From NCBI RefSeq assembly GCF_000485595.1, contig NW_014577085.1:147138-178678 (forward strand): a DNA stretch of 31,541 bases, read 5' to 3'. Under the pieces are notes generated by a model. That model had not been told where the DNA came from and made no database searches. It worked only from the letters and a program-made list of their open reading frames with translations. This stretch comes from Priapulus caudatus. Taxonomy: Eukaryota; Priapulida; Priapulimorpha; Priapulimorphida; Priapulidae. Shown piece after piece: positions 11,515-20,257 of the stretch (the first letter of the stretch is position 1; each line of letters opens with the position of its first letter). Made by a program: the position numbers and the translations under genes.

Positions 11515-11549
<35 letters not shown>

Positions 11550-12095
11550 GTGTTGTGTGTTGTGTTTGTGTGTGTGTGGTGTGTTGTGTTTGTGTGTGTT
11601 TGTGTGTGTGTGTGTGTGGCGCGCGTGTGTCTGTGTGTGTGTGTGTGTGTGTTTCTTTGTTTGTTTGTGTGCCGTGCGTGGCGTGCCGCTGGTGTGTTGT
11701 GTGTGACTGTGTGCGCACGCGCGTGTCGTTGTTTGTGGTGTGTGTTTGTGTGTGTGGTGTGTGTGGTGTGTGTGTGTGCTGTGTGTGTGTGTGTGTGGTG
11801 TGGTGCGTGCGTAGCGTGCGGCGTGCGTCGCGGTGTGCGTTTGTGTGTTGTGTGTGTGTGTGTGTGTTTGTGTTTGTGTGTTGTGTACTCGCTCCCTAGT
11901 TGGTGGTCCGCCTCAGCCGTCTCCACTCAATCTCCCTCCACTGACGCGCACGCGCTCCCTGTGTGTGTGTGTATGTGTGCTGTGATGTGCGTGCGTGCAG
12001 TCGCTGTGCCGTGCGTGCGTGCGCGCGGCGCGCCGTGTGTGTGTGTGTGTGTGTGTGTGTTTGTGTTTGTGTTTGTGTGTCGTACGCGCGTCTCT
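11011..12095. repeat. Kilobase-scale GT / GTGC compound microsatellite
   Basis: The plus strand is almost entirely GT dinucleotides mixed with GTGC tetranucleotides (CGTGCGTGCG blocks) and occasional TTT interruptions from 11011 to 11884 and again from 11961 to 12095. All long Cys/Val-rich (plus) and Thr/His-rich (minus) reading frames here are repeat artefacts. Alternating purine-pyrimidine sequence of this length is expected to favour Z-DNA. Confidence 0.97.
11886..11960 (-). mobile_element. Non-repetitive island, possible LINE 3' tail
   Basis: A 75-bp unique island splits the GT microsatellite. Read on the minus strand it gives a short frame REIEWRRLRRTTN followed by a stop and then CA repeats. 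It shares the fragments CCTCAGCCG and TCTCCAC with the 3' end of the LINE at 12517-13716. A 3'-end scrap of a non-LTR element with a simple-repeat tail is a reasonable but weak reading. Confidence 0.25.
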
Positions 12096-12436
12096 GTGTA
12101 TATTGCATAAGAAACGCCACGAAAAATTTGAATTCGTTTCTAATCTCATTATTGTACATGAGAACCAAAAATAATCTTAAATTGAACTCATTCTTATCCT
12201 ACCGTCAATTATTTAAAGTACTCGTACAATAATTGAAATTCATGTTGGGACATAATGAAATTTTGGGTCGCAATGTGCTGGTGGAAGCTTTAAGTCTTTC
12301 TTAAAAATGCACGTATATACTTTTAAGGAATGACAAGAGGAATTAAGTGTATGGTTGCGTAGGTGGGGGTGGGGCGCGTGCGTTCGTGTACCCATGCACG
12401 TGCATGTTTGTGTTCCCCGTGACATTTTTGGAATAG
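12096..12436. other. AT-rich spacer, nothing recognised
   Basis: Unique sequence between the microsatellite and the palindrome at 12444, with a short G-rich patch near 12360-12376. No gene, splice pair or repeat seen. Confidence 0.4.
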
Positions 12437-12490
12437 ATAGTATCAGGAGTTAATAAAGACAAATTTGTCTTTATTAACTCCTGATAGTAT
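12437..12490. mobile_element. 40-bp palindrome with 7-bp TSD, copy 2
   Basis: The core 12444-12483 consists of CAGGAGTTAATAAAGACAAA and its exact reverse complement. It is flanked by identical 7-bp direct repeats ATAGTAT (12437-12443 and 12484-12490), as expected of a target-site duplication. The core is identical to the copy at 17307-17346. There is no internal sequence outside the two arms. Confidence 0.9.
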
Positions 12491-12516
12491 ATACGTACGC
12501 TTGTAGCGTTAGTTAT

Positions 12517-13716
12517 CACTCACTCACTCACTCGGGCGGCCTCAGCCGAACCCGAACACAGCGTCTCCACAACCCCTGATTGCGCATTAGGCCCGCCAGC
12601 TCGCTGGTCGTCTCCACACCAGTGTCCCTCTTCATGATATCTATGTATGTTCTCCCTGGCTGTCCCCGCCCTTTGCGTCCATGGAAAGGCTCCCATGCAG
12701 AGAACAGTTCTATGGGCATGCAGGGAGTTCCGGGTGCCTGTAGCAGTGGGCTGCCAGCTGCATTCTCCTCATTGAGATTTTGTCACCGACCCGTGGCAGT
12801 CCACCATATAAGACGACGTTGGTTACATGGCCAGGAGATGCCTAGGACTGCTCTCAGCATTCGGGTGCAGCATCCATTCAAGGAACTTTCAAGTGCACGT
12901 GCTAATTGGACCATGCCTCGCATCCGTAGAAGAGGACAGACTCTACTGTGGCCAGGAAGAACGAGATTTTCATATCGCGGAATATGTTTGATCTCCAGAT
13001 CTTCTTCATGCCATTGAGGGCCTTCCATGCCTTCGCCTTCCTGGTTTTGATGTCGTTGATTCCCGTAGAGTTGACCCATGAACCCAGATATTTAAGGTCC
13101 TTGACTTCCTCCGGCTTCTTCCGGACCCCGGTGTTTAAACTCAGCCCCACTGCTTTGCACTCATCTTCCACACGGGCTAGTAGTTCCTGCGCCTGTTGTA
13201 CCTGGTCAGACATCAGCGCAATGTCATCCGCAAAGTCCAGGTCCGTCTGTACCACTTTTGAGTAACGGCGCGACCTTCTCGGAGTGATGGTAAACCAGAG
13301 CTCAGCCTCACGCCCACTGATTGCCCTGCGCAGCGCAAAGTCAAGAACGATGGCGAACAAGAATGGAGCCAATGTGTCGCTCTGCAACACGCCAGTTGTG
13401 AATTGATGTCAAACTGATTCGCCGTCCGGTGTTACTACTTTAGCACGAGTGTTGGCATACATCGACTCAATAGCACAGAGTAGATTGGGAGCCACTCCGT
13501 AGGCCTTCGGGATTCTGATCATCCGCCCTGTGTAGATTTATTCGAATGCCTTCTTGAAATCGATGAATGTGAATACAGATGACAGGTTACGTTGTTTCAC
13601 CTCCTCATATACGGTACGTACATCTCAGCGCAAGGATTTGGGCGATGGTGGTGCGGCCTGTTCTGAACCCGTTCTGATTATCTCTTAAATGTGGACCAAT
13701 GGCGTTTCTTAGGCGT
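12517..13716 (-). pseudogene. Decayed RTE-type LINE, reverse transcriptase and 3' end
   Basis: A 5'-truncated non-LTR retrotransposon on the minus strand. Starting near 13716 the frames read DNQNGFRTGRTTIAQILALR, then FIDFKKAFE, IRIPKAYGVAPN, then from 13390 an open frame with LQSDTLAPFLFAIVLDFALR, the catalytic FADD (about 13234-13223), LKYLGSWVNSTGINDIKTRKAKAW, and FLATVESVLFYGCEAW. The C-terminal part reappears in another frame (CCTRMLRAVLGISW) and ends GRKGRGQPGRTYIDIMKRDTG and LWRRCVRVRLRPPE. This motif order is typical of RTE/endonuclease-reverse-transcriptase elements common in cnidarians, sponges and other invertebrates. Breaks: a stop after KKAFE, a stop after DGESV, a frameshift near 13615 and one or more after CEAW (about 12900-13080). 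The apurinic endonuclease domain is missing. The 3' end carries a (TGAG)n tail, 12517-12533. Dead copy; no intact enzyme. Confidence 0.93.
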
Positions 13717-13848
13717 TAGTTGTTATCAAGTTGTTACGTTATATAGTTATTATCATACATGTATTATTTATCATTTATACATGTATTAATTTAGCTCTTA
13801 GTATTATCTCTACCGGATTACCCCGCCCCATGCAGTCTCTTAGCTGTT
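13717..13848. other. AT-rich flank of the LINE 5' truncation
   Basis: Unique AT-rich sequence between the truncated LINE and the TA repeat; no feature recognised. Confidence 0.4.
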
Positions 13849-13854
13849 CCCTGT

Positions 13855-13883
<29 letters not shown>
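13849..13883. repeat. (TA)n microsatellite
   Basis: A pure TA run immediately preceding a 40-bp palindrome; a short TA run resumes on the other side (13924-13932). Confidence 0.95.
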
Positions 13884-13885
<2 letters not shown>

Positions 13886-13923
13886 AGAGTCCATAATAGA
13901 AAATTTCCTATTATGGACTCTTT
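13884..13923. repeat. 40-bp imperfect palindrome, diverged copy 4
   Basis: Halves CAAGAGTCCATAATAGAAAA and TTTCCTATTATGGACTCTTT are complementary except at the outermost pair and two central positions. Exactly 40 bp and also inside TA repeat. The sequence differs from copies 1-3 but keeps the CARGAG start, the ATAA block and the A-rich/T-rich centre, suggesting a subfamily. Confidence 0.8.
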
Positions 13924-13932
13924 ATATATATA

Positions 13933-14587
13933 CACACACATTATGTATATATCATACAATACATAGTAAGTTTAATATGTTCACGATTGTAGGCCCTACG
14001 CCTGTGGCCTACGCCAAAGGCCAAAAGCAAGAGGCACGGTCTATTGTCATCGTCGCCACAGTTGAGATTTTGATTTGGGAAAGTTCGGCCGCGTGCTGCC
14101 ATCTAGTGGGAAATAGTATATAAACTTCATGTTTGTGGTGTTTGCATGCTGTTGCTGTCACAGTACTGTGTAAGTTATGTAACAACAGAGCACTTTGGTT
14201 ATACATAAAAACTGTAATTGTGTATTCAGAAATGAATAGGGACTATATTATTAGCTAACTGCGATGATAATGAGTTTTAGTTAGTTGTGCATTCATAATA
14301 CTGCTGTAAGCGTCTAAAGTCACGTAGGCCTATGGTATGTGTGACTTTTCTCGATAATAATAATATTAATAATACTCTTGTCATTCGCTAAAGAAATGGT
14401 AACGAACAGCCAACAATAACAAAAACAGAACAAAATTTAACACTGTTAATACTAATAATAACACACAGTATATCTATACGCCAGTGAGTTTAACAATTCG
14501 GTTTTGTACGCTATAGTCTATTTGACAAAATTAGTGGTAAACTAGGCCTACTAAACAGAAGACACCACGCTACGGTCGGAAGCATGC
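13933..14587. other. Intergenic DNA, nothing recognised
   Basis: AT-rich. Short palindromic words such as GTGGCCTACGCC around 14002 and a run of AATAATAATATTAATAATA near 14355 are present, but no gene, splice pair or defined element. Confidence 0.4.
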
Positions 14588-14907
14588 ATGACTAGGGCTG
14601 AGAGGGTCTATGTCCCCCGGGGTACTGCCGGAACGTACCCTGGGTACGGTCCGGTATACCGGAACGTACCCTGGTACTATCTAATATGCCGGACCGTACC
14701 TCGCCTACTCCACTAACGAGTCTAGGGAGTCGCCTACGCCTACTCACTAACCCTAACCCTAACCTGAACCATAACCCTAACCCTAACCCTAATCCTAACC
14801 CTAACCATATCAAATAGGGACCAGGGTACGTTCCGGTATACCGGACCGTACCCAGGGTACGTTCCGGCAGTACCCTTGGGGACATAGACCCTATGAGCAT
14901 GACTAGG
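14588..14907. mobile_element. Long-TIR element with telomeric-repeat core, copy 1
   Basis: The element 14597-14898 (302 bp) is flanked by exact 9-bp direct repeats ATGACTAGG (14588-14596 and 14899-14907). Terminal inverted repeats of about 92 bp (14597-14688 and 14806-14898) start GCTSAKAGGGTCTATGTCCCC and include a perfectly inverted block from GGTACTGCCGG to ACGTACCCTGG. The centre contains a CCCTAA telomere-type array with variants (14747-14805). There is no coding capacity. Long TIRs plus a 9-bp target duplication fit a Mutator-like non-autonomous element; that class is inferred. A second copy is at 19775-20248. Confidence 0.9.
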
Positions 14908-15065
14908 CCCTAGGCCAAATTAGTAATTTGATTTTGATTTTATTCGCGTATCATAAACTAGGGTGCATAGCCTCAAGGTAAATATGTTGCAATATTAATC
15001 AAACTGTCACGATTATGGCCCACAATAAAAAAAGCTAACGTTTCATTAGGAGTGTTCCCAACTTT

Positions 15066-15142
15066 GATATCATTAATGATGAATGATTAATGATTAATGA
15101 TTAATGATTGATAATCCTAACCCTAACCCTAACCCTAATCTA
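15066..15142. repeat. (ATTAATG)n array joined to interstitial telomeric repeat
   Basis: Four to five units of ATTAATG/ATGATTA run from about 15070 to 15108, then three to four CCCTAA units (15117-15140). An interstitial telomere-type repeat about 220 bp from the telomere-cored element; no terminal inverted repeats seen here. Confidence 0.85.
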
Positions 15143-15386
15143 AATGACATTAAACCACAAACTAATATATGACCAATATATATATGTATATATATGTTAT
15201 TATGACCATTATAAGGACATTAAAGTCAGGAACACTCATAATGGAGTATCACCCATAAAAAAGTTGTATGTCAGGTAGAGGCAGCTAATTGCTAGTAGTA
15301 GTATTAGTTCTTATTACACAACTGACAAGCAGTTAAGTTCATGTGTACCTAGGCTAGTATTACATGTTCGTTTCGTGGGCTTGACA
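15143..15386. other. AT-rich spacer
   Basis: Contains a short TA/TGTA run (15175-15196); otherwise unique with no gene seen. Confidence 0.4.
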
Positions 15387-15506
15387 CTAGATACTCTGGT
15401 CCTAGTCTAGAAGACATGTCCCACAATACTTCATGTCTACAATACAATACAATACACAGATGAACACAATGGGTCATGTCTTCTAGACTAGCGCCAATAC
15501 TCCCTA
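15387..15506. mobile_element. Short imperfect foldback element
   Basis: Inverted arms share CTAGTCTAGAAGACATG exactly (17 bp), with weaker complementarity extending outward (ACTCTGG/CCAATACT) and inward (CCCA, TTCAT). The loop contains a small CAATA tandem run (15439-15455). Total about 120 bp. Looks like an old MITE-type remnant; target duplication not clear. Confidence 0.6.
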
Positions 15507-17299
15507 GATACAATAAGGTAACACTGCAAACCTGCTAGGAGAGTTAGGTTATTATATATAGTACTACATACGCAATATTCAGTTGTCACGTTGGGAGAGT
15601 TGTGTATCTGTCCGTCTAATTTGTTGTGCATGTACTTTTCTAATGCAAGATCGGGGCTGCAGTACAAACATTCCTTTACATAGTGCCTACATGTATTTGA
15701 CTAGCTCGATGAAATAGCTTATAAACCATATGTTATGATGCATGTGCAGTACACCAGTTTAGCTGCCAATGCCCATACAAATACATAGTATAGAAATAAA
15801 TATCAAGGGTTGAAAGTGCAATAGCACATGAATGTAGAGAGTTATAATGAATCAAGTCAGGTTGTAGGTTAAAGGGAAAGTATTTAATAGAATCTCCTAT
15901 GATTACTATCTTTTGAAAGGAGTACCAGGTTCTTCTTGTAGAGACAGATCCTACTCTGGAGTAGTATCATGCTGTCCAGTCCAATTAATTCCTAAACCCA
16001 CACGATCGAGCTTGTGCTGATCAGTGTATTACAATTGATTGTGGTAGAGACAATTCATCTGGTTCAGTGTTTTTTTTATTATAGTTTTCACACAGAAAGC
16101 ACAGTGAGGCAAGACACTGTTTGTAAGAAAAGATTCTTTAAAAAACAATCTTGACAGTAACAGTAAAACTGTCGATCGAACAATCATGATTGAATAAATT
16201 ACAAGAGTTGTTATCTAACGCTCTCTGACTTGAATGTCTCGGTTTCGAAAAGAAGGGCGTAAAATGTCGAAATTTACTGAATTTGCTATGCGTGGATTGG
16301 TTTGCGCAACCTATGTAATTCCCTCGTAATTCTACTGTAGACACGTCAGATGTGCATATAATTTATAATTTAGTATTCATGGAGGCAGCGGTTTTTAAAA
16401 CAATTAAAGTGTCTGATATCTAATTAAGACCCCATTGGCATCGTTAACATGTTAATTTGCTCTTGATGTAATGGAGTGTAGTAAAAGCATTAATGTAAAA
16501 CTAGTACTACAATTATCAATTCTATGTTGAGCACTCTATTGAATTCAACAATATCTGCTTTAGCTTCCTGATGTTGAATATCAGCAGAAAAAGCATTATG
16601 TGTTATCACAAGTATTTATCTGCTAGGCTGATCCATCATTAGTACGATGCGTTTTTGGCTTCATTCACCACGTGACTGAGTGTGGACCAGAGCATGTAAT
16701 ATTGCCAATCTGAAATAGATGGCTCAAGAGCATCAAATATGAAAAACAACAATACAGGAAATGTGAAATGTGATATTAATTTTTGTGTTTTGTTGGGAGT
16801 TATGAGGCAGGTACTAATAGAGTAATCTATTGTAAATATCTATTTGTATAGTTGTTAATTTGTTGGTGTTAAAATGGAAAAAAAACCGATTTGCAACTAT
16901 TTCATCAGATGGGAAGATTGGTACGGTTATTGCTATTCTAGATTGTATTTAGATTTTATGTATTATTGATAATTTAGTAAAAAGTTTACCAATAACATTG
17001 TGAGGTTTATTACAGTTATCACAGCTGTTATCACAGGTTATGAACTTCTTATAGCTTCATATCAATTGTTATAAACTATACGCTTTGCTACATAGCTACA
17101 AGGTCATACAAAATGTTAATATTTTTGCATACATGTACGTTTATAGTCCTATACCTCACCTTCCTGTTGCTGTAATATTTTAATGCTAAATCATCCTGCC
17201 AGCTTCATACACATGTGCATTTTAAATAGGATTTGGCATAAAATTCTTCTCGGAAACGGACTGAAAAAAAACTTCTTACAATTTCTTATTTGCCTAGAT
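15507..17299. other. Intergenic or intronic DNA, no recognised gene
   Basis: AT-rich unique sequence. A minus-strand 68-codon ORF at 16138-16344 has no recognisable motif and no splice support. No microsatellite or clear inverted repeat was found. Confidence 0.4.
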
Positions 17300-17353
17300 G
17301 TGTCAGCAGGAGTTAATAAAGACAAATTTGTCTTTATTAACTCCTGGTGTCAG
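17300..17353. mobile_element. 40-bp palindrome with 7-bp TSD, copy 3
   Basis: The core 17307-17346 is identical to the copy at 12444-12483. It is flanked by exact 7-bp direct repeats GTGTCAG (17300-17306 and 17347-17353). Unlike copies 1 and 4 it is in non-repetitive DNA, so the duplication is informative. It lies about 180 bp upstream of the exon candidate at 17533. Confidence 0.92.
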
Positions 17354-17532
17354 TATAGTAAAGCATAGGCAGTGAATGACATGGAAGGTTTCCTCTTATA
17401 GGTAATAAATTAAAATTAATCAGCATAACTGACAATGCTCATATTATGACAGTAATAGTGTAATGATGTACGCAGCACATACACTAGGATTCAAATGTTA
17501 TAATGCAGACTCACACTTTTGTCTGTTCTTAG

Positions 17533-17722
17533 GGAGATAGGCACCACTGTTTACTGTAGCTGTGCTCAGCAAGGGGACGGCAGGACAGCGATGAGGGATC
17601 TACCGTGCTTGCCACTCGACATTTCCCTTCCTCACGACATTCTGCACAGGAGACGTAATGCATTCTCGTTGACCTGTGACAGTGAGAATGCAGTCATCTA
17701 TGAAACACTTCCACGAGCCCAG
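17533..17722 (+). CDS. Candidate internal coding exon, unknown protein
   Basis: A 190-bp open stretch is bounded by a good acceptor (pyrimidine-rich, TCTGTTCTTAG ending 17532) and a donor CCCAG|GTACATG (GT at 17723-17724). Starting with one leftover base, it encodes 63 residues beginning EIGTTVYCSCAQQGDGRTAM and continuing LPCLPLDISLPHDILHRRRN, then AFSLTCDSENAVIYETLPRA and Q. The composition, mixed polar and hydrophobic residues and lack of repeats look like real globular protein rather than chance translation. I do not recognise the family. If the donor is not used, the frame continues to TGA at 17810-17812, so it could also be a terminal exon. Neighbouring exons are not identified. Splice phases are 1 base in, complete codon out. 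Confidence 0.5.
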
Positions 17723-17828
17723 GTACATGAGTTAGACACATTCTGTAGTGTATATGTCACCTGTTTGCGTTTTCTGCTCGTCAGAATCGAGACAGAAGAT
17801 GTTGACAAATGAATGATGCCTTGCCTGT

Positions 17829-17858
17829 GACAAACTGGTAGGTATGTACCAGTTTGTC
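17829..17858. other. Perfect 12-bp stem-loop
   Basis: GACAAACTGGTA (17829-17840) pairs exactly with TACCAGTTTGTC (17847-17858) around a 6-nt loop. It lies just downstream of the stop that closes the exon-candidate frame, so it could be a 3' UTR structure if that frame is terminal. Confidence 0.55.
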
Positions 17859-17940
17859 TATTTATGAGGGTTATCATGTCAACACTTGTATGAAATATGA
17901 CTACTGTGTATTTCTTCTATCAGTTAGTATTCAAAGTGTG

Positions 17941-18003
17941 ACAGTGTGCCACAAAGCAACTTTTTTCGCAACTTAAGAAAAAAATTGCTTTGTGGCACAC
18001 TGT
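17941..18003. mobile_element. 63-bp foldback, MITE- or hairpin-like
   Basis: Arms 17941-17967 and 17977-18003 match at 26 of 27 positions (starting ACAGTGTGCCACAAAGCAA), with a 9-nt loop. It is flanked by CAAAGTGTG and a T-rich run; no clear target duplication. It is short enough to be a miRNA-type hairpin but could equally be a tiny inverted-repeat transposon. Confidence 0.7.
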
Positions 18004-18949
18004 TTTTTTGTTTGTTTGTTTGTTCGGTTACTTTATTTTATACTGGACTCGAGGGTTTTTAAATCCACATGAGTAGAAACCCACTCCAGGAATCTGGCTC
18101 GGTCCAGTTTTTGGCAGTCACACTGTGAATTTGTTTATGCTATGCTGAACTCTTTGGCTGTTCTCCTGATGGCATATTGAATATGTAAATGTAAATTAGC
18201 ATAAATTCTTACTTGCGTTAGTCAAGCCGAATGTGAGGTAGTCCAGTAACATATATGGGAGTTCCACATCAACAGCAAAACAATGCATGAGGACTTGATA
18301 TGGTTCAAAGTAAATTACTGCAGTTTCTGTTGTAGTTCCCTGTGCGGTTCATTAAATGTCAGTATAGCCTACAACCAGGAACTGTGACTGATGTTCTTTA
18401 ATATATGAACTGACAGAAACCGTTGAGATAAGAACACAGACCGTAACTGTCCATGACATGTGAAGCCTTTCACAGTTGATAGCTAATACACATCGATCAC
18501 TTTGCGCTCCTACGACTTCTTGTAATTCTAAGTAACTGTAGAAAACTATAGAAGTTTGGAACGATCCCCCAGCCTCTTGTTTTAAAATTCTTCACAATTG
18601 CTAGAAGTTGAGAGGTTTTGGACCAGTCCTTGGAAAGCCATCACGTCTGATGGTATTGCACCAATAATTGTTTTGAAAATGAAGCGTACTGGGTAATGTT
18701 CAGACGATCTTTAATTGCGTAAGTGATGGGAAACCCGGTTGCGACTTTTTAAAATCCAGCAGCTGCAGATGAAGTAGTACAGTACACAGTACGTTGGCTT
18801 TCTTGCTGGAATATTGATTTGTTGGTTAGCTGCCCACAAAAATCATTCCGTCCGAACATTTTATTTCCTTAGTGCGGGAACTATTAGAAGTTTCATGCTT
18901 AACTTTGATGAAGGCACCGCTCTGTTTTTTATCTTGATAGTTTTAAATT
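18004..18949. other. Intergenic or intronic DNA, nothing recognised
   Basis: Contains a (TTTG)n run at about 18006-18023. No gene or defined repeat seen. Confidence 0.4.
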
Positions 18950-19076
18950 AAGTCGGTGGGGAAGCCCTCAGTTGGTGGCATTAATGAGTTGAACATTTCA
19001 GTCAGAATGGTCGGGACGCGTGCTATTTCTTTTGGTGTATCCTTTGACAAGGCACTTCACTCTCGTTATTTTGGTA
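18950..19076 (+). mobile_element. Degenerate SINE-like fragment
   Basis: The segment near 19038-19058 (GTATCCTTTGACAAGGCACTT) resembles a conserved tail motif found in several invertebrate SINEs (ATCCTTGGGCAAGGCACTT type). The tRNA-like head is not recognisable, so this would be a 5'-truncated or very old copy. The 69-codon ORF over it has no motif. Confidence 0.35.
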
Positions 19077-19196
19077 AATATTGCTTTCATGTACAAGTGT
19101 CCATTGCTACTCTTATTTGGATTAATCTTCAGTTTCTCTCTCCACAGAAATCTTGGTCAGGGTAAAACCTAAAAAAATCCACAAATAAATACCCAT

Positions 19197-19501
19197 TAAC
19201 TAGACAGAGTGCACTCACAGAGAGTGCATACCTCCGCCAGCGACATACGCCATACGCCATACGAATCACGAACACACGAATACCGGACGATATACGCCAG
19301 TGTGCTCGCTCGCTCGTAGCAGCCGCTCGTTGCTGCTGCTCGCTGACATGTACATGCTCGCTGGCTCGCTGCGCTGGCTGGCTCGCTGACTCGACGCGCT
19401 AATATCGATCGCGCGAACACACTAACACACTAACACACTAAAACACGAGCACACGAGAGCGAAAACATAACCTCTCCTCCAACTCCGTTGGGCGGAGGTA
19501 A
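19197..19501 (-). mobile_element. Widespread GCGGAGGTATG-type MITE
   Basis: Read on the minus strand the unit begins ATTACCTCCGCCCAACGG with a short terminal hairpin and GGTTATGTTTTCG, and ends GGCGGAGGTATGCACTCTC, TGAGTGCACTCTGTCTAG. Those two ends match, from memory, a repeat very common across invertebrate genomes (CCTCCGCCAAGGAGGTTATG at one end, GGAGGTATGCGCTCTC with GAGTGC at the other). The interior here is short and low-complexity (CATACGC, GCTCGCT, ACACTA units) instead of the usual interior. Confidence 0.65.
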
Positions 19502-19764
19502 TAAAGCAGGAAAACGCCACGTTTATTTGTGACAGCACACAGCTGTCTTTTATGGGGAAACGGACTGAACTCAGTTTCTGGTAAGTGGTCGCTGTAAAAT
19601 CACGGTTGTAATTTCTTAGGAATCCATTTTATTCAATACATTCGTGCGTACCACTTATGGCATGTTAACCTGGCTATGGAACAGCCGTGTCCAATAAGCA
19701 AATGCAACGGTTTATTGACCGTGTGGTAGGTTGCTTGTGGCCTTTCACCTCACGCATCTTCACG
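19502..19764. other. Spacer between two mobile elements
   Basis: Unique sequence, no gene seen. Confidence 0.4.
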
Positions 19765-20257
19765 TGTATTTGACGCTGGAGAGGGTCTATGTCCCCGGTC
19801 TGCCGAAACGATACCCTGGGTGAGGTCCGTGTAGTACCGGAACGCAAGGCCGTACACGTTTCGAGAATTTTTGTACAGGGGGCAAATACGCAGAATAATT
19901 TCTGTATGGGGGGAGGGGGGCAACACAGGTACATCCCCACGCCTCTATTGCCCTATTTGTCCCATTAAGAGGCTACTTTAGAAATCTTAGGGGGGGGGGG
20001 GCAACTGCCCTGCTGTCCCATGACGTATCAGGTCGCGTACATAGCCGGAACGTACCCTGGTACTATCTAATATGCCGACCGTACGACCCGCCTACTCCAC
20101 TAACGAGTTCTAGGGAGTCGCCTACGCCTACTCCCTAACCCAACCCCAACCCTAACCTCTAATCCTAATCACATCCTAACCCTAACCATATCAAATAGTG
20201 ACCAGGGTACGTTCCGGCAGTACCCTGGGGGACATAGACCCTATGAGCTGTATTGAC
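19765..20257. mobile_element. Long-TIR telomere-cored element, copy 2
   Basis: The element 19775-20248 (474 bp including an insertion) is flanked by TGTATTTGAC (19765-19774) and TGTATTGAC (20249-20257), a target duplication with one base indel. It has the same ends as the copy at 14597 (GCTGGAGAGGGTCTATG and ACCCTATGAGC), the same central block (TACTATCTAATATGCC, CTACTCCACTAACGAG) and a CCCTAA-type core (20134-20190) that is more degenerate. The right arm lacks one internal repeat of about 28 bp present in copy 1. Interrupted at 19845-20044 by another element. Confidence 0.88.
19837..20052. mobile_element. Nested 200-bp hAT-like insertion
   Basis: The insert 19845-20044 is flanked by exact 8-bp direct repeats CCGGAACG (19837-19844 and 20045-20052), and removing one repeat plus the insert restores alignment with copy 1. 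Ends CAAGGCCGTACACG and CGCGTACATAG form imperfect inverted repeats. The interior has AATTTTTGTACAGGGGG and long G runs. An 8-bp duplication with CA-GGNCGTA type ends and G-rich subterminal sequence fits non-autonomous hAT elements; the assignment is inferred. Confidence 0.78.

Noticed and set aside
10951-12168. Long Cys/Val-rich and Thr/His-rich reading frames (up to 264 codons)
   Set aside because: They are translations of GT/GTGC repeats; every frame is open because the repeat has no stop codons.
12580-13265. Plus-strand frames across the LINE
   Set aside because: Shadows of the minus-strand reverse transcriptase remnant.
14747-14805. True chromosome end
   Set aside because: The CCCTAA array is short, has variants and lies inside an element with terminal inverted repeats and target duplications.
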